Source: SHLQ01 sp964610745 (GTDB taxonomy: Bacteria; Actinomycetota; Acidimicrobiia; Acidimicrobiales; SHLQ01). Taken from it: a stretch of DNA of 64,000 nucleotides. The notes beneath the pieces were generated by a model. It was given only the letters and a program-made list of their open reading frames with translations. It was not told the DNA's origin and searched no databases. Shown piece by piece: positions 54,344-63,876 of this stretch. How positions within the stretch are numbered: the first letter of the stretch is position 1; the number at the start of each line of letters is the position of its first letter. The DNA lies in the NCBI GenBank assembly GCA_964610745.1, contig CAZSYL010000013.1, forward strand, positions 1 through 64,000. The letters run 5' to 3'. A program made the translations under genes and the position numbers.

Positions 54344-55975
54344 ATGGAACTTCGCACCAACAACGTCAATCGCCTCGATGGTGGCACGTTCGATGTACTA
54401 ATCGTCGGTGGTGGCATCAACGGTGCAGTGTCTGCGGCTGTTCTCGCAGGTCGAGGCCTCGACGTTGCGATTATCGACCGTGGCGACTGGGCCGGGTTTA
54501 CTAGCTCGTCGTCATCGAACCTTGCCTGGGGCGGCTTCAAGTACCTCTCCAACTACGAGCTCAACCTGGTGCGCAAGCTCTCGTTGAGTCGCAATAGGTT
54601 GCTCAAGGCGTACCCGTCGAACATCACCCAGCTCGGGTTCTTGGCAGCCATGGACGAGACCTCGCCGTTTCCGCCGTGGCTTGCGGCCCTCGGCAGCTCG
54701 GCGTACTGGGCCATCGGCAACTTCCAGACGCACCGACCGCAGTTCCTAGGTCCCCAGGAGATCAAGGAACAGGAGCCGGTCGTCAAGATCGACAACGTCC
54801 GTGGTGGTATCGAGTACTACGACGCGTACCTGCGCGACAACGACAGTCGGTTCGTGTTCAATTTCGTCCGCCAGGCACTTGAGGCCGGTGCAACGGCAGC
54901 GAACTATGTCGAGTTGATCTCGGCGTCACAACACGGAGCGAACTGGAACGTCGAGATGCTCGACCTTGAGACGGACCAGCCACTCACGCTCACCGCCAAG
55001 GCAATCGTGAATGCGGCTGGGCCGTTCGTCGACGAACTGAACGGCGCGTGGGAGAATCACACCGAACACCGGATCGTCTATTCCAAGGGCATCCACTTGG
55101 TGGTTCCTCAGCTCACAAAGACCGAACGCGTCCTGGCCTTCTTCGACGACACTCAGCGACTGTTCTACGTGATCCCGATGGGTCGTCGCTCGGTGATCGG
55201 CACGACCGATACCCGTGTGCAGACGCCGTTCACCGAGGTAACCGCCGAAGATCGCGAGTTTCTTCTCGAACAGATCAATGACCGGCTCGACCTTGAGAAG
55301 CCGCTGACCCTCGATGACATCATCGCTGAACGTTGCGGTGTTCGTCCTTTGGTCGTGCTCAACGATGGCAACGACCGTGAGGACATCGACTGGACGACCC
55401 TGTCGCGCAAACACGAGATCGATCTCGACCTTGAGCGGCGCATCGTGACGATCTTCGGAGGCAAGATCACCGACTGTCTCAATGTTGGCGAAGAAGTCGC
55501 CGAGGAGATCGAAAAGCTCGGCTTTGCTCTCGATCCCGACATCGGCGACTGGTACGGCGAGCCCACCGCGCAGGTCCGTGCTGACTTCATGGCGCAGGCA
55601 AAGCGGATGAAGCTCGATTCGTTGAGACACAAGAAGGGTGTCGAACCGCTGAGTGAACGGCTGTGGCGGCGCTATGGGCGCCGTGCCTTTGCCATGCTCG
55701 ATGAGATCCGCGAAGACCCAACCATGGGTGAGGACATTTTGAAGTCGGCCGACTACATCCGGGTCGAACTACACCACGCGGCTCGCCACGAGATGGTCAC
55801 CCATCTCGAGGACTTCATGTTGCGACGCTCGAAGATCGACCTTGTCGTTCGCAACGAAAGAATTCGCGAAGGCGAAGGCTTGGCCGAGGTCGCGCGGATT
55901 CTCTTTGGCGAAGATGCCGATGAGAAGCTGGCTGACTATCTGGAAACAAAAGACAGAGCCGCCGCAACCGTGTAA
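54344..55975 (+). CDS. glpD: FAD-dependent glycerol-3-phosphate dehydrogenase
   Basis: The 543-residue protein oxidises glycerol-3-phosphate to DHAP, passing electrons to quinone. It has the FAD motif DVLIVGGGINGAVSAAVLAGRGLDVAIIDRGDWAGFTSSSSSNLAWGG, GGIEYYDAYLRDNDSRFVFNFVRQALEAGA, SKGIHLVVP, FYVIPMGRRSVIGTTDT, FGGKITDCLNVGEEV and a C-terminal helical domain (LKSADYIRVELHHAARHEMVTHLEDFMLRR). An in-frame upstream start at 54320 is less likely. No other glycerol gene is nearby. Confidence 0.95.
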   Translation: MELRTNNVNRLDGGTFDVLIVGGGINGAVSAAVLAGRGLDVAIIDRGDWAGFTSSSSSNLAWGGFKYLSNYELNLVRKLSLSRNRLLKAYPSNITQLGFLAAMDETSPFPPWLAALGSSAYWAIGNFQTHRPQFLGPQEIKEQEPVVKIDNVRGGIEYYDAYLRDNDSRFVFNFVRQALEAGATAANYVELISASQHGANWNVEMLDLETDQPLTLTAKAIVNAAGPFVDELNGAWENHTEHRIVYSKGIHLVVPQLTKTERVLAFFDDTQRLFYVIPMGRRSVIGTTDTRVQTPFTEVTAEDREFLLEQINDRLDLEKPLTLDDIIAERCGVRPLVVLNDGNDREDIDWTTLSRKHEIDLDLERRIVTIFGGKITDCLNVGEEVAEEIEKLGFALDPDIGDWYGEPTAQVRADFMAQAKRMKLDSLRHKKGVEPLSERLWRRYGRRAFAMLDEIREDPTMGEDILKSADYIRVELHHAARHEMVTHLEDFMLRRSKIDLVVRNERIREGEGLAEVARILFGEDADEKLADYLETKDRAAATV

Positions 55976-56276
55976 GTCTCACCTCCGGTCACCTCAGGGG
56001 TCGTACCCCTAACGGTCAATTGGGGTCTGACCCCTTTTTGGAAAAAGGGGTCAGAGTACAAATGCCACGATTTGTATGGGTGCGGTCGTGAGAGCGTGAA
56101 AAAATCAACGAATAAGCGATTTGGGGTCGTACCCCTTTCACGCGAAAGGGGTACGACCCCGGAGTCATGGACCAAATAGTTTTTTTGCTTCTTAGGGAAC
56201 CCTTTACGTTCGCTGAACGTCGAATGGGTATGCCCCGCGCGAAACTCACCCCTGCCGCAACCTACAATTCATACAT
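55976..56276. repeat. REP-like palindromic repeat cluster, right copy, in glpD downstream gap
   Basis: This 301-bp gap holds GGGGTCGTACCCC (55997-56009), the reverse complement of the 38-bp element (56022-56059), and a perfect 17-bp inverted repeat with 4-base loop (56124-56140 with 56145-56161) built from two of the 13-base units. The remainder (56162-56276) is promoter region of the next gene. Confidence 0.9.
56263..56268 (+). promoter_or_regulatory. Putative -10 box before the ABC/MoxR cluster
   Basis: TACAAT lies 8 bases before the ATG at 56277 with no Shine-Dalgarno, suggesting a leaderless operon mRNA. Confidence 0.45.
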
Positions 56277-59135
56277 ATGAACAAACTGCGGGACCGGCTG
56301 TACGGCGGGTCGCGAGGCTGGATTGCTCGCACATTCATCACTCTCCTGGCGGTCGGGACAGTGGTGGTCAGTGTGTTTGCGCTGACGGGCTCGACGGCTT
56401 CGGCTCAAAATCAGGACATCGCCGCTATTCAGTTGGAGCCGCTTCGGAGCACTCGGGGTGCAGCGACCGTTCCTTACCGAGTCACCGCCGTTGCCGATCG
56501 GGCCATTGAGGGCACGCTTCAGATCCGCGTTGTGAATCAAAACGTCACGTTCGAGTTCCCGTTGGCGCTCGCGGCCAACACCGAAATATCCCAACTGCTG
56601 GCGATTCCGGTGGAAAGCGACTTCATCGGTGAGATCAACGCGAACCTGATCGTAGATGGCACCTCAGTCGGTAGTGACGAATTGTTCGGTGATAACGGGA
56701 ACCGTGGAACCGAATTTGTCGCTGGAGTACTCGGCCTCGAGGTGACTGCCGAACAGGCGCAGGTCACGCCACCGGTCGGCATGGTGACGAACGTTGAGAT
56801 CGATGATCTTCGCATCTTGTCTGCGCTCGACATTGTGGTCTCTTCTCCAGCCGCACTTCGTACCCTCACTATCGACGAACAGAGCCAGTTGTTCACCTGG
56901 GTGGGAAGCGGTGGTCAGCTGGTGGTTGCCGATGATGCGGACAGCATCGGCGACCTTCTGCCAGCTCTATGGCAGAGCTCGGAATCGACGATTGTGGCTG
57001 GTGTTGGCGAGATCAACTTTGTCGGAACCGACTGGGACGAAGCGATCCCTCCGCCCCTCTCCACCCGCAACAACGGCAACTTCATTGGAGACTTCACCGC
57101 TTCTGACACTGCACTTGCGTCCGATGCTGGGTTCGAGATCCCATCGATCGGGCTGCTCTCAGTGGTGCTGCTTGGCTACCTCTTTATCATCGGCCCGGTG
57201 ACCTTTGCGGTGCTCGCGAAGCTGAATCGCCAGTCGCTCGCGTGGCTTGCCGTTCCGGCACTGGCGGTGCTCTTTGGGGTGGTCATCGTCGGGGCTGGTC
57301 GCGTGCTCATCAGCGGTCGAAACGATGCCTACGCCACGATCGTCACGGTGACCCCGGCGGGCAGTGAGATCACGTCGACCTTGTTGATCGCCGACGATGG
57401 AAACCAACGCGTCGAACTCCCACCGGGTTGGTCGGCTCGCGGAAGCGGCACGGGCACGGATAACTTTCGCTTCGATGATGGCGGAGGCGGTCCTGAGCTC
57501 GTGGTGTCACCATCTCGAACAACCACGGAATTGTCGCTCGATATTGATACCGGGAGTGCAGCGGTGCTTCGAGTTGACGGTAGAACCGCCGACGCTGAGC
57601 TGCCTTTTTCGTTCGCGGATCTGCAAATCGTTGATGGGAACCTCACTGGTTCGGTGACCAATGACAGCGGTGTCGATCTGTTCGAGGCTGCGGTTTTCGT
57701 TGGATCGAACGCCATGTATTTCGATGAGTTCGGCTCGGGTGAGACCATTGCGTTCGAGGTGCAGATGCAACCAGCCGATCGCCTCACGTTTCCTGAAACT
57801 GACGAGTGGGATGTCCGAATCGACTTTCGTTTTGGGAACTTCGATGATCAACGTGATGACGCCGCCGGCGTGGTGAATGGCGCGACCTGGATGGGCTGGC
57901 GTCTCGACAACTTTGGTGCGGCGGTACCCGATGGGATGGTCACCGCGGTTGGATGGTCGCGCGATCTCGATCAGTACTCACTGATCGGCGGTGAAGGACG
58001 GACCGCACTTGTGCAACACGCCCCCCTTCCAACGGGCGATGCGGTGACGAGCGGCCAGATCCGCCGGACTATCCCGAGGGCAGCTCATTTCGACGACGTT
58101 GAGGGCTTTGGTCGGAATTTTGGCGAGGGTGTGCCGTCCCAATTCATCAGGCCTGCTGGCGCGACCACCGACAACCTTGCCATCGAGACGTCTTCAGAGC
58201 TTGAAGAGTTGGCGATGTGGGTGGATGGCGAGTGGCGTTACCTCGATCTGGCGAGTAACCCGGATGCCCGCACGGTCTCGATTCCCGAGGAGGCGTGGAT
58301 GAATGATCGACTCACGACGATCTTTGGGTTCGTAGGGTTCGCCTTTGATGGAAACGGAGCCTCATTCCAGCCGCGGATCGTGGATCGGGAGAACGACACC
58401 GCTGCCGGAGTACTCGTGCCCTCCGGGGAGCGGTCGACGCGAGACGTCGACTTCGAGGATGACTTTGGTTTCGAAAACGACTTCGGTCCCGAATTCGTCA
58501 ACGAGGAGCAAACAATTGTGCGTGACGTTGGCGATAACCTCGCGTTCGAAGCCGAAGGTTTACTCGACAACAGTTTCGATACTTGGTCGGTGCTGCTCGA
58601 ACCCGGCGAAGTCGTCACGGTGACCATGCGATCAGATGATTTGGATTCGCTGCTGATCGTCACGCTCGAAGATGGCAGCGTTATTGCCGAGAACGACGAC
58701 GCTGCTGGGGGCAACCTTGGCCTCGACAGCCAGGTTGAGTTCGTTGCCGAGGACTGGGGTATCCACATCATCGAAACTCGGCCGTTGGTCGGCCCCGCCT
58801 TTGGCGAGTATCGGGTGATCGTGGACATTGAAGCAACTGATGTCGACAGCTTTCCACGGAGTGCTGAGGGTGAGCTGAATATCGGTGAGGTTGACGACTG
58901 GCCAGTACGTTTGACCGCCGGAGAAACTGTCACGCTCACGGTGACTAGTGACTTCGTTCCGGAGCTGGCGTGGATCGACGTTCAAGGCGTCTCGACCGCA
59001 ATTGAGCTGGCCGAGGACGGCACCAGCGACTTCACCCCCGATAGCGATGGCGTCTATACCGTTTCCGTCTCGGGTGAGGATCCCGAAGGCTCGGGAAACT
59101 ATCAGTTCGAACTCTTGGTCGAGGGGGCATCATGA
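56277..59135 (+). CDS. Large membrane protein with amidotransferase-like and PPC-like extracellular regions
   Basis: The 952-residue protein has a signal/anchor (RTFITLLAVGTVVVSVFALTGSTASAQ, cut near residue 43), a region resembling a class I amidotransferase-like fold (ILSALDIVVSSPAALRTL ... WVGSGGQLVVADDADS), two membrane helices (about 287-310 and 322-346), a further large extracytoplasmic part, and near 755-860 a domain like bacterial pre-peptidase C-terminal (PPC) domains (WSVLLEPGEVVTVTMRSDDLDSLLIVTLEDGS). No enzyme active site is evident. Its stop overlaps the ABC ATPase start (ATGA), so it probably works with the transporter, as GldG-like proteins do with GldA/GldF. That role is inferred. 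Confidence 0.75.
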   Translation: MNKLRDRLYGGSRGWIARTFITLLAVGTVVVSVFALTGSTASAQNQDIAAIQLEPLRSTRGAATVPYRVTAVADRAIEGTLQIRVVNQNVTFEFPLALAANTEISQLLAIPVESDFIGEINANLIVDGTSVGSDELFGDNGNRGTEFVAGVLGLEVTAEQAQVTPPVGMVTNVEIDDLRILSALDIVVSSPAALRTLTIDEQSQLFTWVGSGGQLVVADDADSIGDLLPALWQSSESTIVAGVGEINFVGTDWDEAIPPPLSTRNNGNFIGDFTASDTALASDAGFEIPSIGLLSVVLLGYLFIIGPVTFAVLAKLNRQSLAWLAVPALAVLFGVVIVGAGRVLISGRNDAYATIVTVTPAGSEITSTLLIADDGNQRVELPPGWSARGSGTGTDNFRFDDGGGGPELVVSPSRTTTELSLDIDTGSAAVLRVDGRTADAELPFSFADLQIVDGNLTGSVTNDSGVDLFEAAVFVGSNAMYFDEFGSGETIAFEVQMQPADRLTFPETDEWDVRIDFRFGNFDDQRDDAAGVVNGATWMGWRLDNFGAAVPDGMVTAVGWSRDLDQYSLIGGEGRTALVQHAPLPTGDAVTSGQIRRTIPRAAHFDDVEGFGRNFGEGVPSQFIRPAGATTDNLAIETSSELEELAMWVDGEWRYLDLASNPDARTVSIPEEAWMNDRLTTIFGFVGFAFDGNGASFQPRIVDRENDTAAGVLVPSGERSTRDVDFEDDFGFENDFGPEFVNEEQTIVRDVGDNLAFEAEGLLDNSFDTWSVLLEPGEVVTVTMRSDDLDSLLIVTLEDGSVIAENDDAAGGNLGLDSQVEFVAEDWGIHIIETRPLVGPAFGEYRVIVDIEATDVDSFPRSAEGELNIGEVDDWPVRLTAGETVTLTVTSDFVPELAWIDVQGVSTAIELAEDGTSDFTPDSDGVYTVSVSGEDPEGSGNYQFELLVEGAS

Positions 59136-60205
59136 GCGACGACTTCTCAGCGCAACCGCCCTCACGTCCAACAACGTCGCCGCCTCCTCCAACGGCGCCA
59201 CCTCCAATTCCAGCGGCGCCACCGCCGCCACCACCTCCTGTTTCGGGCGCCACGCCGGCGGTAGGTCAGCCGGTGATGGTGCCGCCCGCACCTGCGGTCG
59301 ACCTCACCGCAATCGTGCCGGTAGACCATGTCGACAACGCAATCGTGGAGACTCATACCGTCACCAAGATGTACGGCGCTCTTCCCGCGGTGGACAGTGC
59401 ATCGATCATCGTCCCCCGGGGTTCGATCTATGGACTGATCGGTCCGAACGGCGCTGGAAAGACAACGCTCATGACCATGGTGGCGTCACTCTTGCGTCCG
59501 ACATCGGGCGCTGTACGGGTCGATGGCCACGACCCTGCGGTCGACCCTGCGGCAGTGCGCAAGGTGACTGGATACATGCCCGATGGATTAGGTGTGTACG
59601 AGGGTCTCGACGTTGGCTCGTATCTCGAGTTCTTTGCCGCGGCCTACAACATCCCAAAGGACGAGTGGCCCCAGTTGATCGATGGGTTGCTCGAACTGGT
59701 CACACTCGACGTGAAGCGCGGAGCGCAGGTTAATTCGCTCAGCCGAGGGATGAAGCAGCGGCTTTCGCTGGCCCGTGCGCTCGTCCATGACCCCAAGCTG
59801 TTGATCCTCGACGAGCCGGCATCTGGCCTTGACCCTCGGGCCCGAATCGAGCTTCGCGAGCTGCTATTTGCACTTCAGACCATGGGCAAGACCATCATCG
59901 TGAGCTCGCATATTCTCTCCGAGCTACAGGAGATCTGCAGCCATGTGGCGATCATGGAGGCCGGAGCCATCCTCGCTCAGGGATCGCCGGACGGAATCAA
60001 TGCGCAGGCCGGTGTAGTCCGCAAGGTGAAGGTGAAGTTCGCTGACGGATCGGAGACCTCCTTCGAGGTGGCGAGCGAACAGGAACAGATCGAGCTATTG
60101 CGATCCTTGGTCATGGATCCGCAACGTCAAGTACTCGAGTTTGTCGAGACGACGTCGGGTCTTGAGGATGTCTTTATGAACGTGACGAAGGGGATTGTGC
60201 AATGA
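59132..60205 (+). CDS. ABC transporter ATP-binding protein (GldA/NatA-like)
   Basis: The 357-residue protein has an unusual Pro/Thr/Ala-rich N-terminal extension (about 65 residues), then an ABC ATPase: Walker A GPNGAGKTTLM (near 104), GYMPDGLGVYEGLDVGSYLEFFA, signature LSRGMKQRLSLARAL, Walker B LLILDEPASGLDPRAR and the switch SSHILSELQEI. It pairs with the permease encoded next (ATGA overlap). Cargo unknown. Confidence 0.95.
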   Translation: MSDDFSAQPPSRPTTSPPPPTAPPPIPAAPPPPPPPVSGATPAVGQPVMVPPAPAVDLTAIVPVDHVDNAIVETHTVTKMYGALPAVDSASIIVPRGSIYGLIGPNGAGKTTLMTMVASLLRPTSGAVRVDGHDPAVDPAAVRKVTGYMPDGLGVYEGLDVGSYLEFFAAAYNIPKDEWPQLIDGLLELVTLDVKRGAQVNSLSRGMKQRLSLARALVHDPKLLILDEPASGLDPRARIELRELLFALQTMGKTIIVSSHILSELQEICSHVAIMEAGAILAQGSPDGINAQAGVVRKVKVKFADGSETSFEVASEQEQIELLRSLVMDPQRQVLEFVETTSGLEDVFMNVTKGIVQ

Positions 60206-61191
60206 CCCAGGCAGAAGTTCCCGACATGTCGACCACCTCGCCCGAGGTACCTCCGAAACAACCCAAGACTCGTGTGTCGATTCAGAACAACCCGGTCCTT
60301 CGACGAGAGATGACCGAACGCTTGCGCGGCGCAAAAGGGGTGCTCTTGCTCGTCGTGCCACTCACGTTGCTCACGGGCGTGCTCATCCTCACCTACACCG
60401 CGAGCAACGCATTTAATCAGTCCTTTACGATCGACGTCACCGAGCTCGGCAGGGTTGGTCGTCAAGTCTTTGAATGGGTGCTTTCGGCCATGCTTGCCCT
60501 GCTGCTCTTCATGGTTCCTGGGTTGACTGCCGGGTCGGTGACCGGCGAGCGCGAACGCCAGACGCTGGTACCGCTCCAAATGACGATGATGAGTCCGGTC
60601 AACATCATTATTGGCAAGCTCTCGGCTGCGCTCGCGTTTCTGATTCTTCTGATCATCGCCTCGATCCCATTGCTTGCGGCGAGTCACACGGTGGGCGGGC
60701 TCGCTGTCCTCGACATCGTTCGTGGTTTGGCCATGTTGATCTTCACCGGAATCGTTCTTGGAGCGGTGTGCATCTGGATTTCGGCTCGTATGAAGCGGAC
60801 GGCGGCGGCGACGGTGGTTTGCTACGGCGTGTCGTTTTTCTTTGCCTTTGGCGGCTTTATCGTGCTGATTATCTGGGCGATCATCACGGCGATCGGTGGT
60901 TCAAATGGCGCTCCGCCCCCTGAACTGTTGGCGATTAGCCCGTTCAACGCCTTGGGCGATGCCCTGCCTCGCTCGGTCGGAGAGTTTGGGAGCGATGTTG
61001 TCAGTCCGCTCGGTGGGGCACGAGAGCTCGTGCGAGGGCTAGCCCAAGAGAGGGCTAATGACTTCGGCGGCGACTTCAACGACGGTGTCCTGATCTGGCT
61101 TTACTACACGATCATTGGGTCGATCCTGCTGGTCGTTTCTATTCGAGGCGCCGCCAAGGCCATAACCACACCAGCTGAAACTGAGCGATGA
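60202..61191 (+). CDS. ABC-2 type transporter permease
   Basis: The 329-residue protein begins with a cytoplasmic stretch (NNPVLRREMTERLRGAKG) and has about six hydrophobic helices, including VLLLVVPLTLLTGVLILTY, MLALLLFMVPGLTAGSVTGERERQTL, ALAFLILLIIASIPLLA and VCYGVSFFFAFGGFIVLIIWAI. The GERERQTLVPL motif after the second helix is typical of ABC-2 permeases. It overlaps neighbours by 4 bases at both ends. Confidence 0.92.
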   Translation: MTQAEVPDMSTTSPEVPPKQPKTRVSIQNNPVLRREMTERLRGAKGVLLLVVPLTLLTGVLILTYTASNAFNQSFTIDVTELGRVGRQVFEWVLSAMLALLLFMVPGLTAGSVTGERERQTLVPLQMTMMSPVNIIIGKLSAALAFLILLIIASIPLLAASHTVGGLAVLDIVRGLAMLIFTGIVLGAVCIWISARMKRTAAATVVCYGVSFFFAFGGFIVLIIWAIITAIGGSNGAPPPELLAISPFNALGDALPRSVGEFGSDVVSPLGGARELVRGLAQERANDFGGDFNDGVLIWLYYTIIGSILLVVSIRGAAKAITTPAETER

Positions 61192-62836
61192 TCGATACCG
61201 AGCAGCGCCCACCGGTTGAACTCGTTGGATTGTTTGCTCGCGCTCGACGTCGTCTTCGTACTATCTGGATTGCGGCGACGTCGTCGGCGTATGCGCCGTG
61301 GGTTTGTCTTGCGGCCGTAGCAATAGCGGCACTTGGTTGGGTTCGGCCGTGGGCGTGGCCGGAGACCGTGGCGATTGGTGTTGTTGTGGTTGCGGTGTTG
61401 CTGCTCGTCATTGGTGCGTTGGTTCTGCGACTTCCGACTCCCGCTGTCGCCCGTGCGATCGATCGGGGCCTTGAAACCGACGATGCGATGGTGACGGCAT
61501 TGCAGTTCGCACGCGATGCTCCGTTCGGTCCTCGAATCCATGCTCAGGCAGAGCGCTTTGCCAACGCTGATCTGACCGATGCAATGCCGGTTCCGTGGCA
61601 GCGGCGCCCGCTCACGATCGCGGCATTACTGATCGGTTTTCTCGTTGCGCTGATCATGGTCACGAATCCGCAGGACGCGGTTCGCGAGCAGCTCGCTGAG
61701 GAACGTGAGCAGATTGAGGAGCTGGCCGAGCAGTTCGAAGAACGAGCCGAAGAGCTAAACACTAGTGAGGATGCAACCGCCGAAACCGAAGAGCTTGCTG
61801 CCGAGCTTGCTGCGCTGGCCGAAGCGCTTCGCCAAGGTGACGATCTCGACGATGCGGTGTCCCAACTGAACGAGACCCAGGATGACCTTCTTCGGTCACT
61901 CGATGCTGACGATCTGGCCGAACGTGCTGCTACCCAAGGGCTGGAACGAACACTCGATGCCAATCCAATCTCTAGTGGCGACTCCGCATCGGAGCAGCTT
62001 GCCTCGTTGGCTGCTTCGCTAGGTGAGCTCGACGAACAACAGCTTGCACAACTTGCGGAGCGACTCGAACAGCTAGCCGCAACACAGGAAGCTGGCGACC
62101 CGGAGACGGCAGAGGCGTTGGCCGAAGCTGCCGAGGCGTTGACCGAGGGTGATTTGGCTGCGGCTCAGGCGGCGCTTGAAGCTGGGGGGCTTTCGACGGC
62201 CGCAGCTGCAGCGAGTGGCGCGGCGACCGGTGAAGTTCAGGCGGCGGCAGCAGCTGCTGGCCAAGCAGCCGACGGGCTCGAAAGTGGTGAAGGNNNNNNN
62301 NNNNNNNNNNNNNNNNNNNNNNNNNNNNNNNNNNNNNNNNNNNNNNNNNNNNNNNNNNNNNNNNNNNNNNNNNNNNNNNNNNNNNNNNNNNNNAAGGCGA
62401 GGGTCAGGGTCAAGGTGAGGGCCAGGGCCAAGGCCAGGGTCAAGGCCAGGGTCAAGGCCAAGGTCAGGGTCAGGGCGGTCAAGGTACGAACGCGACAGGC
62501 AACAATCCAAGTGATCAGGGCCAGCAGTCTGACGTGGATGGCTCGGGTAATCAGGGCGAGGGCATCGAGGCTCCACCGCCGGATACTCCTGTGTTGATCC
62601 CGACCGGTGGCGAGAGCGATACCGATTCGGCCAACGTCGACGTTACCGGCGACGGGCAGACGTCGACCGAGCAACGCGTTGGCGGAATCACTGGTTCGGG
62701 TGTGGCCCAGGTTCCGCTCGAGTCGATCTCGAACGACTTTGCTGATCGGGCGTCAGAGGCACTCGACGGTACGAACATCTCTTCGTCCGAAGCCGAGAAC
62801 GTAGCCAACTATTTCGATGCACTCACACAGGAATAA
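61188..62836 (+). CDS. Membrane protein with long coiled coil and Gly-Gln repeat tract (gap inside)
   Basis: The protein has helices at about residues 35-50, 58-80 and 139-158, then some 200 residues of Glu/Ala/Leu-rich coiled coil (QIEELAEQFEERAEELN ...; LAEALRQGDDLDDAVSQLNE ...), an Ala-rich segment, a Gly-Gln/Gly-Glu tract, and an acidic C terminus ending DALTQE. A 100-N gap (62294-62393) artificially breaks the frame; the true frame after it contains GQGQ and ends at 62836, 5 bases before moxR. It resembles DUF4175-type proteins in layout, but I cannot assign a family. It is coupled to the permease by ATGA. Confidence 0.75.
62294..62482 (+). repeat. Gly-Gln-encoding 6/12-bp tandem repeat with assembly gap
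   Basis: N occupies 62294-62393. The flank is built of GGTCAA/GGCCAG-type hexamers encoding Gly-Gln, with occasional Gly-Glu; copy number is unknown. Confidence 0.9.
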
Positions 62837-62841
62837 ACAAC

Positions 62842-63876
62842 ATGTCTGACGTCTCCCCTCCACCTCCTCCCGTCTCGACCATGACACCGGAGCAGTACGC
62901 ACAGGTCGCTGCATCGATCGAAGCTGCGGTAGGTCAGGTCATCGTTGGCCAGCGTGAGGTCGTCCGGACAGTGCTGCTTGCGCTTCTGTCTGAAGGCCAC
63001 GTGCTACTCGAAGGTGTACCCGGTCTTGGCAAGACTCGTCTCCTGACAGCGCTTGCCCACGCGGTATCGCTCGACTTTGGTCGCATCCAATTCACTCCCG
63101 ACCTGATGCCTGCCGATGTCACTGGCACCCAGGTGCTCGAAGAGGATGACGACGGTCGTCGTTCGTTTCGTTTTCGGGCGGGTCCAATCTTCAACGGCTT
63201 GGTGCTCGCCGATGAGATCAACCGGGCTACGCCAAAGACTCAGTCCGCGCTCCTCGAGGCCATGGCCGAACGTTCGGTCACGGTGGCAGGAACGACCCGC
63301 AAGCTCGCTCGTCCGTTTCTGGTCATGGCGACACAGAACCCAATCGAGCAGGAGGGTACCTATCCGTTGCCCGAAGCACAGCTCGATCGGTTCATGTTCA
63401 AAGCCGAGGTTCCGTTCCCAAGCGCCGAGGAACTTGCTTCGATCATCGCTCGAACGACCGGGGGAGCCGAGGCGGAGCCACAGCCAGCCGCCGACGGGCC
63501 GACTCTGCAAAAGATGATCGCAATGACGCGATCGGTTCCGGTCGCCGATGAAGTGGTGGCCCACGCGGTTGCCCTCGTCGTCGGCAGTCACCCCGGTCAC
63601 GACACTGCACCCGATCCAATCTCCCGGTACGTGCGTGCGGGAGCTTCACCGAGAGGGGCCCAGGCGCTGATTCTCGGTGCCAAGGCAATGGCTCTCCTCG
63701 ACGGTCGGCCGTCTGCATCCAGCGAGGATGTTCGGACGCTCGCGCCCGCAGCGCTCGGCCATCGTCTGGTGTTGGGGTACGAGGCAGCTGCCGATGGAAT
63801 CACGGCCGCCGATCTTGTGGGCGAGTTGTTGACTGCGGTTTCGCCGCCGGGGAGTGGGGTGCGCGGTGCTCCATGA
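62842..63876 (+). CDS. MoxR-family AAA+ ATPase
   Basis: The 344-residue protein shows VIVGQREVVRTVLLALLSEGHVLLEGVPGLGKTRLL (Walker A), FTPDLMPADVTGT, GPIFNGLVLADEINRATPKTQSALLEAM (Walker B), MATQNPIEQEGTYPLPEAQLDRF and the C-terminal SPRGAQALILGAKAMALLDGR lid. MoxR ATPases act as chaperones or activators for neighbouring DUF58/VWA proteins. The DUF58 gene overlaps its end. Confidence 0.97.
   Translation: MSDVSPPPPPVSTMTPEQYAQVAASIEAAVGQVIVGQREVVRTVLLALLSEGHVLLEGVPGLGKTRLLTALAHAVSLDFGRIQFTPDLMPADVTGTQVLEEDDDGRRSFRFRAGPIFNGLVLADEINRATPKTQSALLEAMAERSVTVAGTTRKLARPFLVMATQNPIEQEGTYPLPEAQLDRFMFKAEVPFPSAEELASIIARTTGGAEAEPQPAADGPTLQKMIAMTRSVPVADEVVAHAVALVVGSHPGHDTAPDPISRYVRAGASPRGAQALILGAKAMALLDGRPSASSEDVRTLAPAALGHRLVLGYEAAADGITAADLVGELLTAVSPPGSGVRGAP

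Noticed and set aside
56138..56147. Third parS site (TTTCACGCGAAA)
   Set aside because: It differs from the parS core by one base, lacks the flanking T-G/C-A pairs and arises from fusion of two REP-like units.
62294..62836. Apparent frameshift giving an Arg/Lys/Val-rich C terminus
   Set aside because: That reading is the wrong frame of a Gly-Gln repeat after the 100-N placeholder; the correct frame runs to 62836.
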